This document shows positions 24,111 to 31,313 of a stretch of DNA of 35,456 nt, piece after piece. Source of the DNA: Desulfobacteraceae bacterium (GTDB taxonomy: Bacteria; Desulfobacterota; Desulfobacteria; Desulfobacterales; SURF-15). Made by a program: the position numbers and the translations under genes. Numbering within the stretch: position 1 is the first letter of the stretch; each line of letters opens with the position of its first letter. Where the stretch lies: NCBI GenBank assembly GCA_003599475.1, contig QZKK01000118.1, positions 1-35,456 of the forward strand, read 5' to 3'. Under the pieces are notes generated by a model, which did not search any database, was not told the origin of the DNA, and saw nothing but the letters and a program-made list of their open reading frames with translations.

Positions 24111-24188
24111 GCAGGGGGCAGAGAGCAAAGAGCATAGGGATGGGCCGCGTCTTTCAATTTTCAATCCCTATGCTCTTGCTCTCTGCCC
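24111..24188. repeat. Heptamer-based inverted repeat between convergent genes
   Basis: The left arm 24116-24141 and right arm 24164-24188 are complementary, with one bulged A and a 22-nt loop. The left side reads as degenerate heptamers from 24111 (GCAGGGG, GCAGAGA, GCAAAGA, GCATAGG). The loop and right arm include TTTCAAT twice (24152-24165). It starts directly after the beta-helix protein's stop and contains the GT4 stop and final codons. It could act as a two-way terminator by its hairpin, though no T-run follows. Confidence 0.9.
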
Positions 24189-25278
24189 GGGCCGGCCAGG
24201 AATTTGACCTCACGGCCGGAGGTTCGCTTTCCGGCGGGGTGACCTTTTTGCTTCGATCGGATGCCGTCAGTTCCTGCATCAGGTTCTTTCCGAATGCCTC
24301 CCAGGTATTCTGCTCGATGAACGATTCCAACCGTTTTTTCCAGTCATGGTCCCAGACATCGGAACCGTTGAGGAGAATCCGGAAAAGCGCCGGATAATCT
24401 TCATACGTTTCAATCATCCGCTGATCGTGCAGATCCTTGAAAGCTCCTGTATTCGGGCCGATGATTTTGCATCCTGCGGCTAAAGAATCCATCAGCGCGC
24501 CCGAACTGAGGACGCTTTCCTTCAGGTATGTGAACAGGATATGTTCGGAGGCGGCCATCAGCGAGCTCAGCTCGCTTCTTCCCGGCGATCTGTTTTCGAT
24601 ATGAATTTTGTCGCTGCGGTGTGCGGCGAGCTTCCTGCCGTAATTTTCGTCGTCTATTCTTCCGATGATCTGTATCCTGAACCGATTTTCGTATCCGTAT
24701 CTGTAGAGATTTTTGAGGAAGACATCGATTCCCTTGTAGGGCGTGATCGTACCCCAGAGTAAAACGTCGTATCTTTTAAAAGATTTTGGTCCTACTGGTT
24801 CGGTCCGTTGGACCGGATGGTGTAAGAAGATGGTGTTTTTCCTCCGGCCCAGGGCGCTGAGATGACGGATTCCCTCCGATGCGTGTGTGACGATGTAATC
24901 CGAATGTCTCGTCAGAAAAGACATCAGCCTTTGCTTGGTTCTGAAATTCTTTTCGTAGTGAGACTTCTTGTTGTGCAGGATGTAGACCGTTTTTTTTGAT
25001 AGCACCTTGGATAGCATCATCAATGACATCAGCAAGGCGGCCTGCGCTTTTCCGCCCTTCTTGTCGGGAACCTCTTCCGGCCAATGCAAAAAGATATACT
25101 GAAGCGATGGGTAATATTTCAAAATATCGAATATGCCGTATTCGGTGGGAGTTTGGAGATTGACGAAATCCACTTGCGCACTCAGGGAATTCGCAAAATT
25201 CCATTTATACGGGTTGACGGCGCGATCTCCCGTTTTCGAAGAATTGGGGTAGATATAAGCTTTGATTCTGTTTTTCAT
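24154..25278 (-). CDS. Family 4-like glycosyltransferase
   Basis: A 374-residue GT-B-type protein. The Rossmann-like N-terminal half includes IFLHWPEEVPDKKGGKAQ and KKTVYILHNKKSHY. The C-terminal half includes YDVLLWGTITPYKGIDVFL, RIQIIGRIDD and the donor-site-like segment SSGALMDSLAAGCKIIGPNTGAFKDL. It is the last gene of the long minus-strand operon, 28 bp after the polymerase gene. Its C-terminal 20 or so residues (VRSNSWPARAESKSIGIEN) and stop are encoded by the heptamer inverted repeat, so the natural C-terminus has probably been replaced. Sugar specificity is unknown. Confidence 0.85.
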   Translation of the reverse strand: MKNRIKAYIYPNSSKTGDRAVNPYKWNFANSLSAQVDFVNLQTPTEYGIFDILKYYPSLQYIFLHWPEEVPDKKGGKAQAALLMSLMMLSKVLSKKTVYILHNKKSHYEKNFRTKQRLMSFLTRHSDYIVTHASEGIRHLSALGRRKNTIFLHHPVQRTEPVGPKSFKRYDVLLWGTITPYKGIDVFLKNLYRYGYENRFRIQIIGRIDDENYGRKLAAHRSDKIHIENRSPGRSELSSLMAASEHILFTYLKESVLSSGALMDSLAAGCKIIGPNTGAFKDLHDQRMIETYEDYPALFRILLNGSDVWDHDWKKRLESFIEQNTWEAFGKNLMQELTASDRSKKVTPPESEPPAVRSNSWPARAESKSIGIEN

Positions 25279-25306
25279 GAATGCCTCAATTCCTCATCGT
25301 TTCGAA

Positions 25307-26653
25307 TCATGCCTTCTGCTTGCGCTCCGTCTGTGCGGCCAGGTGAAATAAACGATCCGGGCCCCCGCTTCCTTCCGAACGGATCAGATCGGAAAACATG
25401 GCCAAATAGGCAAAGAGGAACATGTCTCCGGACAAAATGTTGGGCCGGAAAAGGGTTGTCTCCTGTAAGTTGATGATCAAGGCCGCAAAGAAAAACCACT
25501 GCCATACATTCGGCTCTTTCAACAGTCGAACCAGATAGGATCCAACCATCGCCAGAACCAGGGACAATCCCACCACTCCGGTCTCGTTCAGGATGTCCAG
25601 ATATCCCAGATGCGCCTGAAGGGGCAGCCACGGATAATCGAGATACAGGTACTGAACAGCCCGGTTGTCCATCACCCAGAAACCTGAAAATCCGGTTCCG
25701 ACAAGGAGGTTCTTTCTCGCTTCTTCCCATATATCCCCCCATAGATCGGTTCTTCCGGTAAAAGTTGTATCCTTCCCCATCTGTTCGACGAGTGCAAAAA
25801 ATGTTTCCGGGGCAAAGGTGAGGATCAACCATGCGGCCGCCGCCACCGTAAAAATCGCGATGATCGAAAACAAATGACCGATCCCCAGAGCTTGGAATCG
25901 CCTGTCGAAAGAAAAAATCAACCATGGAACAACCAGTATCAGGAGCGTCGTTACGGCGGTCATGCTTTGCGAACCGATGAGCAAAAGAAGCGAAAGAAAC
26001 AACATTGCCAATGAAATCGGCTTCCGCCCCCCGACCTTGGAGCCAAGCGCGGTCAGCCAGAAAAGGATGCTCAGAACCGCGGCCTGTCCCAGATGGTTCT
26101 TACTAGGCTCCAAGGCTCTCCAGGTCACCGATTTCGGATCGATCGCCTCAGGTACGATGAAGACGGAGACGATGCTGATCGGAATATAGAGATACAGGGT
26201 GTACCGGATGTACTTCAGCGGCTCCTCCGAGTCTTTGGCATGGAAAAGGACCGCCATCCCGATCACGACGGGCGTAAAGATCTGAAACAGCCGCTTGAAG
26301 GAGACCATGCGAAATTCCGACCAAAAGACACTCAAAAGGCACCAGGCCAGAAACAAAGTCAGGAACTTTTCTCTCGCGATCAGAGAAACGACGGCCTTTC
26401 TCTTGGGGATCAGTGTGAAAAAAGAGGCCAAAAACAGGATGCTGAGGACGATCTGTTTGATGACATTGGATGTTCCGATATCTTCCACATCGGCGAAGTC
26501 CGGCTGAAACGGTAAAGGTACGAAAAAAATGAAGTAGAAAAGATAGAGAAAAAACGAAACCCTTGCCACGGTCGCATATCCGGATTCCCTTTCCGTTTCC
26601 GTAGAGGCATCCCAAGCGTAAATGCCTTCGAATTGATTTGGATGGGAGTTCAT
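25307..26653 (-). CDS. O-antigen ligase/polymerase family membrane protein (Wzy-like)
   Basis: 448 residues with about ten to twelve membrane helices. Between the later helices is a large periplasmic loop (TTFTGRTDLWGDIWEEARKN) containing the G-R-x-x-x-W motif of O-antigen ligase/polymerase (Wzy_C) proteins. WRALEPSKNHLGQAA, with its N-H-L-G, is the other usual mark of the family. In a locus with a flippase, it most likely polymerises flipped repeat units (Wzy role); a ligase (WaaL-like) role cannot be excluded. The ribosome site GGAGAA precedes the ATG. The flippase gene ends 15 bp upstream. Confidence 0.87.
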   Translation of the reverse strand: MNSHPNQFEGIYAWDASTETERESGYATVARVSFFLYLFYFIFFVPLPFQPDFADVEDIGTSNVIKQIVLSILFLASFFTLIPKRKAVVSLIAREKFLTLFLAWCLLSVFWSEFRMVSFKRLFQIFTPVVIGMAVLFHAKDSEEPLKYIRYTLYLYIPISIVSVFIVPEAIDPKSVTWRALEPSKNHLGQAAVLSILFWLTALGSKVGGRKPISLAMLFLSLLLLIGSQSMTAVTTLLILVVPWLIFSFDRRFQALGIGHLFSIIAIFTVAAAAWLILTFAPETFFALVEQMGKDTTFTGRTDLWGDIWEEARKNLLVGTGFSGFWVMDNRAVQYLYLDYPWLPLQAHLGYLDILNETGVVGLSLVLAMVGSYLVRLLKEPNVWQWFFFAALIINLQETTLFRPNILSGDMFLFAYLAMFSDLIRSEGSGGPDRLFHLAAQTERKQKA

Positions 26654-26668
26654 GTGCGTTCTCCTATG

Positions 26669-28123
26669 TCATCTTTCGGCGAAGCCCGGTCTTCCCTTGC
26701 GGTACTCAACGACGATTCTTTTCATTTTCCAGATGTCTTTTATAAACAGCAGACTGAGTCCGACATAGGCAAGTGTCAGCAGCCCTTTGAAAAGAACGGT
26801 TTCATTTCCGGCGGCCAAATAGAGGCCGATCAGCGGTACAAGGATCAATACCGGCTTCAGATATTCGATCCGCGGAACGATTCCGACCCTAAACAGATAG
26901 AGACAGTGCGCAGCGTGGGATACGACGTCCATCACCAGAATTGAATAAACCGCACCCATGTAGCCGAAAGAGGGGATCATGACCAAGGCCCCGGCAATGT
27001 TGATCAGGCTTGACAGGGTATTGACCTTGACAGGAACGTCGGGGCGGCCGGCGGAGACGATGGAGTATCCCATGATGTTTGTAATCGCGCGCACCGTGAA
27101 GTTGAGCATCAACAGCGAAAAGGCGATCGAGACCTCCGTATAGGCTTCCGAAAAAGCCATGTGGACGATCTCTTTTCCGAAGAGAAAAGAGAGCAGCGTC
27201 AAAAAACAGAAGGTAAAGGAGAAAGCGAACAAAGACATGTTCATCAGGTTTTGCGCGTTATTTTTTTCCCCCTTCGAAAAAAGGTTGGATTGATTGGGAA
27301 AGTAGACCACGATAAAGGCCCTGAACATGCGCAGGAATCCTTCCGGAATCTTGTTTGCCACCTCGAAGAAAGCGACGCTGGCAGGGCTCAGGAACGCTCC
27401 GATGATGATGACGTTGATCCTGCTGTAGAGGAATGTGAGAATATTGTTCAAATAGAGCGGAAAGCCGAATCGGATGAGGCTTCGCAGCGTTCCGCCGTTC
27501 GGCAGGAAGGTGTCGATGGTGGAAAAAGGGATACAGATGATTTGAAACAGAACGGTCAAAAGGACCGTTCCGGTTTCGATCAACACCAGGGTGTGGAGGC
27601 TCAGGCGATGGAAGAACAGGGCTGCCAATATCAGGCCGAACCTCAGCAGAGCCGAAAAGATCTGGGTCCATGCATATCTTTTGAACAGGCGGAGCCCCTG
27701 AAACAGGTTATAGAAGAGGTCCCTGAAGCTGGACAGGAAAAAAAGAACCAGGATATAGACCATGAAATCGCCGATGGCGGGATTGAGCCGCTCGATCAGC
27801 AGATACCCGAAAAGATAGATCCCTGCAGCCAAAATCAGCAAAACAGCGGTTCGAACCGCGACAACCGTGATGAACATACCCGATTTGCGGCTTTTGGTTT
27901 CATCGGAGATAAATTTGACCAGCGTCAGATCGAGCCCCAAACCGCCGAATATCGTCAGGCAGTTGATGATCACCAGGATCAGAAGATAGATGCCGAAATC
28001 CTCTTTCGGCACATACCTGGCCATCATCATGACGCTTGCAAAGTGAAAGAAGATACTTGAAAAAGTGCCGAAGGAAGCGGATATCGACGCTCTTAAAAAA
28101 TTCGTGACGAAAGATCTATCCAT
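26669..28123 (-). CDS. Polysaccharide flippase (Wzx/MATE-like)
   Basis: 484 residues with 12-14 membrane helices in the MVF/oligosaccharide-flippase pattern. The N-terminus (NFLRASISASFGTFSSIFF and MMARYVPKEDFGIYLLILVI) is characteristic of Wzx/RfbX proteins: an amphipathic start followed by a helix ending R-x-x-x-x-x-x-F-G-I/L-Y. It should export lipid-linked oligosaccharide across the inner membrane. GGCGGTGAA lies next to the ATG. It is 14 bp downstream of the GT2 gene and 15 bp upstream of the polymerase gene, within one operon. Confidence 0.9.
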   Translation of the reverse strand: MDRSFVTNFLRASISASFGTFSSIFFHFASVMMMARYVPKEDFGIYLLILVIINCLTIFGGLGLDLTLVKFISDETKSRKSGMFITVVAVRTAVLLILAAGIYLFGYLLIERLNPAIGDFMVYILVLFFLSSFRDLFYNLFQGLRLFKRYAWTQIFSALLRFGLILAALFFHRLSLHTLVLIETGTVLLTVLFQIICIPFSTIDTFLPNGGTLRSLIRFGFPLYLNNILTFLYSRINVIIIGAFLSPASVAFFEVANKIPEGFLRMFRAFIVVYFPNQSNLFSKGEKNNAQNLMNMSLFAFSFTFCFLTLLSFLFGKEIVHMAFSEAYTEVSIAFSLLMLNFTVRAITNIMGYSIVSAGRPDVPVKVNTLSSLINIAGALVMIPSFGYMGAVYSILVMDVVSHAAHCLYLFRVGIVPRIEYLKPVLILVPLIGLYLAAGNETVLFKGLLTLAYVGLSLLFIKDIWKMKRIVVEYRKGRPGFAER

Positions 28124-28137
28124 TTCACCGCCTGTTT

Positions 28138-29064
28138 TTATTGCCGCATAGACGTTTGAGAAATTGGAGAGACCCGGTTTCCTGCCGTAAACCGGGTCTC
28201 TAACCCCGGCAGAGCCGAGCGGATCCGCCGGAGTTGTTCGGATCGCAGGTATCGGACAAAATCGTTCGATACCGGCCGCTTGAACCTTTTAAGAAACGCC
28301 CAGTAGTAGCCGCAGATCCAGGCCATGCTGCCGAAGACGGCCGGTTTCGCGGTGAGGCTGGAAGCGGCTCTGAGCATTTGGAAGACAGGATGGTATCCGA
28401 TCAGATATTCCTTGATGCCCGCCTTGAACTTTACTCCCACGCGCCCGGATGTGGCCGAACCGGTCATCCGGTAATGAAAGATGCGCAATTCGGGGAAGCA
28501 TCGGACCTGCCAGCCGTGCATGCGGGCGGAGATTTCGGCCACCGCATCGATGCCTCCGTACTGGAGCGGAAGATAGCCGCCGATTTTCTCGAAACACTCC
28601 CGGCGGAACATTTGAAAAGGACCTCCGACACTGTTTTGAGCGGATTTCACCCGGATGTATCTTCCCTCGACCCGGTCGTAGCGGATCCCTCCGGCGATTC
28701 CAAGTCTCGGATTCTCTGCGAACCGGGACAATACTTCCTCATAGTAGGTGGGATCGAACGACACATCCGCATCCAGATTGCCCACGAAATCAAAATCGAT
28801 GTTTCCGGTCCGCTCATATGCAAAATTGATCGCCCGCGCTTTTGAGCCGAAGTTTCGGTTTGAATCGCCGGAGGTATCGATCAGTTCGATGAAAGGCTCT
28901 TTTGCCGCAAAGCGTCTGACAATCTCAGCGGTGCGATCGACGGAGCCGTCGTTTACAATGATCCACCGCTTCGGCTTTACGGTTTGGGAAACGACCGCCC
29001 GCAGTGGTTTTTCAATGAAGTCTTCTTCGTTTCTGGCAGCAGTCAGGAGCACGTATTCATTCAT
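28138..29064 (-). CDS. Family 2 glycosyltransferase
   Basis: A 308-residue GT-A enzyme: YVLLTAARNEEDFIEKPL, KRWIIVNDGSVDRTAEIV, metal-binding DAD in FVGNLDADVSFDPTYYE, and MFRRECFEKIGGYLPL. A C-terminal hydrophobic stretch (VFGSMAWICGYYWAFL) may anchor it to the membrane. It is a close paralogue of the GT2 at 18361-19275, which suggests duplication within the locus. It follows the GT4 gene by 12 bp. The ribosome site is modest (GAAGAAAG). Confidence 0.9.
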   Translation of the reverse strand: MNEYVLLTAARNEEDFIEKPLRAVVSQTVKPKRWIIVNDGSVDRTAEIVRRFAAKEPFIELIDTSGDSNRNFGSKARAINFAYERTGNIDFDFVGNLDADVSFDPTYYEEVLSRFAENPRLGIAGGIRYDRVEGRYIRVKSAQNSVGGPFQMFRRECFEKIGGYLPLQYGGIDAVAEISARMHGWQVRCFPELRIFHYRMTGSATSGRVGVKFKAGIKEYLIGYHPVFQMLRAASSLTAKPAVFGSMAWICGYYWAFLKRFKRPVSNDFVRYLRSEQLRRIRSALPGLETRFTAGNRVSPISQTSMRQ

Positions 29065-29076
29065 AGCTTTCTTCGC

Positions 29077-30309
29077 CTATACCCCCATCCCTTTCTGCAG
29101 TTCCGGCTGGTGAGCAGCCTCCATCCGATCCGGATGTGCGACCAGAGTCGTTACCAGATTCACCAGATGCTTTTTCTGGGATGCCCAACGATATCCGCTA
29201 TAGACGGCAACTCCCTTCTTTACGACTTCCCGTGTGCGCTCCGGGTCCGAATGGATTTCCAGCAGCTTTTCCGCCAGGGAGTCCGGATTTCCGGGATCGA
29301 AAAAATGGATCGTTCCATCACTGAAATAATCCTGGATTCCCCGTGTCTTCGGGACGATCACCGGTTTTTCCTGGATCAGGAATTCGAAAATGCGGGTCGG
29401 GAAATTCAAGTCGGTAAACGGATTGGATCGGTTTGGAATGACACCCACATGGGAGGCGCTGACGGCGGCGGCGATCTTCTCCTGGGGAACGAGGCCATGG
29501 AATCGGATGGATCCGTTCAGCCTGAGGTCCCCGGCAAGCTTCATGCACTCGTCCATGAAGTTGCCTCTGCCGTAAACATCGAGAACCACGTTGGGAATCC
29601 GTTCCTTGAGGCGGGAGACCGCTCGAATGGCCACATCCAGGCCGTTGTGTTCGATGATATAGCCGCTGTACAGGAGCACGAAATCGGACGGAACGGGTTT
29701 GTGCAAATCCGGATCGACGTTTTTCGATTCATAGATCTCTTCCACCGGCGAATTCATCACGATGTGAATCTTCGATGCGGGGCACCCCCGCGATATGAAA
29801 AGATTCCGGAAGGACACATTCGGTGTGAGCACCAGGTCTGCAAATCGAATGCTGATTTTTTCGAGATATTTGAGCGCCCGTATCGCCGGGTGCATCGGGG
29901 ATTTGCCGTATTTGGTTGCAAAGAGCTCCGGCATCGGATCGTGGAGATCCAGGATGATCGCCGAACCGGTCAATTTCGGAAAGAGCGCGGTGAAGACAAG
30001 GATATCCGGCATGTTGTGCACATGCACGACATCAAACCGCGTCTTCAAAAAGAGTCTCGACAGCTTCAGAGCGGCGGCAACCAGGAAAAACCCGTATTCC
30101 CATATGTATTGCAGCTTGCCCGCCCTTTTGCGGCTGATGTTGATGCGATGGATGCGGACCCCGTTGTATTCTTCGAAATGAGGCTCTTCGGGTTTCTTGA
30201 CGCAGATGACATCAACCGACATGCCGGCCTGGACCAGCGCTTCAGATTCCCGTCGGACTCGGGTGTCGGCGGGATAATTGGAGAAGACGACGGCAGCGAT
30301 TCTGATCAT
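29077..30309 (-). CDS. Family 4 glycosyltransferase
   Basis: A 410-residue GT-B glycosyltransferase. The N-terminal domain begins IRIAAVVFSNYPADTRVRRESEAL, with the glycine-poor loop typical of GT4. The C-terminal donor domain shows YSGYIIEHNGLDVAIRAV, VLDVYGRGNFM and the E-x7-E-like site PTRIFEFLIQEKPVIVPKT. It is translated from an ATG overlapping the deacetylase stop (ATGA, 30306-30309); AGGAG lies 13 nt upstream. It probably extends the lipid-linked repeat unit. The donor sugar is unknown. Confidence 0.92.
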   Translation of the reverse strand: MIRIAAVVFSNYPADTRVRRESEALVQAGMSVDVICVKKPEEPHFEEYNGVRIHRINISRKRAGKLQYIWEYGFFLVAAALKLSRLFLKTRFDVVHVHNMPDILVFTALFPKLTGSAIILDLHDPMPELFATKYGKSPMHPAIRALKYLEKISIRFADLVLTPNVSFRNLFISRGCPASKIHIVMNSPVEEIYESKNVDPDLHKPVPSDFVLLYSGYIIEHNGLDVAIRAVSRLKERIPNVVLDVYGRGNFMDECMKLAGDLRLNGSIRFHGLVPQEKIAAAVSASHVGVIPNRSNPFTDLNFPTRIFEFLIQEKPVIVPKTRGIQDYFSDGTIHFFDPGNPDSLAEKLLEIHSDPERTREVVKKGVAVYSGYRWASQKKHLVNLVTTLVAHPDRMEAAHQPELQKGMGV

Positions 30310-31313
30310 GAGTTTAGTTGCACTCCTATTCTTTTTCTGTTCAGGTTCACGTTTCCGAGATCCATGCTTTCCGACTGCGGCTCATCCTTCATCGCGTAAT
30401 GCATATAGAACCGGCTCAGATCTCTTGGGAGCACGTTCCAGTAGTTTTCATGGTAAAGCGATTTGATGTGGGTGAGAAACTCCTCGTAGAATCTCACCGG
30501 GTATTCCTCCAGTCCCGGTCTCCCCTCGCCGAAGTGCATGTAGTCGGGGTGGCTCAGCATAAGGGCCATCCCCCCCCTGTTTGCGATCCAGTCGAGCTTT
30601 TTTTTCCAGATGTCGGGGTTTTGCTCCTGCATCAGCACATAGAGGGTGAAATCGTGCGGGAGGGTATAAGGGAGTTCGACGTAGCCTTGTTTCCGGTTCC
30701 AATCCGGAACCCAGAACGGGTAAATGGTTCTGGCCCCTGAATTCTGCGGTTCGAACGGGTCCGTATCGAAGGTCGAGGCGTCGTATTCGATATTGAGATG
30801 ATGGAGCCATTTTAGATTGCTGTGCATCGCCGGGGAGCGGAACCCGACCGCATCCCATTCCTTCAGATAGGTGTTGATGCGGGCCGCCCGACTCTTGAAA
30901 ACCTCAAACGAGCTGTAAAGCTTGCCGTCGTGATTAAGCCCGTGCACTCCGACCTCGAAACCTCTCGCAGACAACTGCTTCCGGATATCGGATGAAACCT
31001 CGTATCGCTCGGGAACGAAATAGAAAGAGGAGCGAAATCCGAGCGCTTCCTCGATGCCGGCAAGCGCCAAAACACGTTCCTGTCCCTTCGCCTTTTCGAC
31101 GTCATGGGTCAAGACCAGGGCGAATCTTTTCTGTTCAGGCCATCCGCTCCACTCCGCGGGCATGCTGCCGGCTTCCTCCAGAATCGGCCACTCCTTCGTA
31201 TGGAGGCGCCTCTTGATGTTGATCTGCCTGCGCCGCATCCAGATCTGGACCGCTCGGGGCAGAAACGGCTTCAACACGTAGTAAATCCTGTGGATCGTCT
31301 TTAAGTTTTCCAT
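30306..31313 (-). CDS. Polysaccharide deacetylase-like protein
   Basis: 335 residues from the ATG at 31311-31313, which has GGAG 9 nt upstream. Longer in-frame starts exist within the NRPS tail but look nonprotein-like. The NodB-like fold is indicated by FALVLTHDVEKAKG (metal Asp), FRSSFYFVPERYE, GFEVGVHGLNHDG (H-x3-H), VGFRSPAMHSNLKWL and MALMLSHPDYMHFG. No signal peptide is seen, so it likely acts in the cytoplasm on nucleotide- or lipid-linked sugars, or is a fold relative with another role. It overlaps the NRPS frame by 179 nt and the GT4 gene by 4 nt. Confidence 0.82.
   Translation of the reverse strand: MENLKTIHRIYYVLKPFLPRAVQIWMRRRQINIKRRLHTKEWPILEEAGSMPAEWSGWPEQKRFALVLTHDVEKAKGQERVLALAGIEEALGFRSSFYFVPERYEVSSDIRKQLSARGFEVGVHGLNHDGKLYSSFEVFKSRAARINTYLKEWDAVGFRSPAMHSNLKWLHHLNIEYDASTFDTDPFEPQNSGARTIYPFWVPDWNRKQGYVELPYTLPHDFTLYVLMQEQNPDIWKKKLDWIANRGGMALMLSHPDYMHFGEGRPGLEEYPVRFYEEFLTHIKSLYHENYWNVLPRDLSRFYMHYAMKDEPQSESMDLGNVNLNRKRIGVQLNS

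Noticed and set aside
28984..30399. 471-codon plus-strand frame over the GT4 gene
   Set aside because: It is antisense to a clear glycosyltransferase, with no ribosome site and no recognisable fold.
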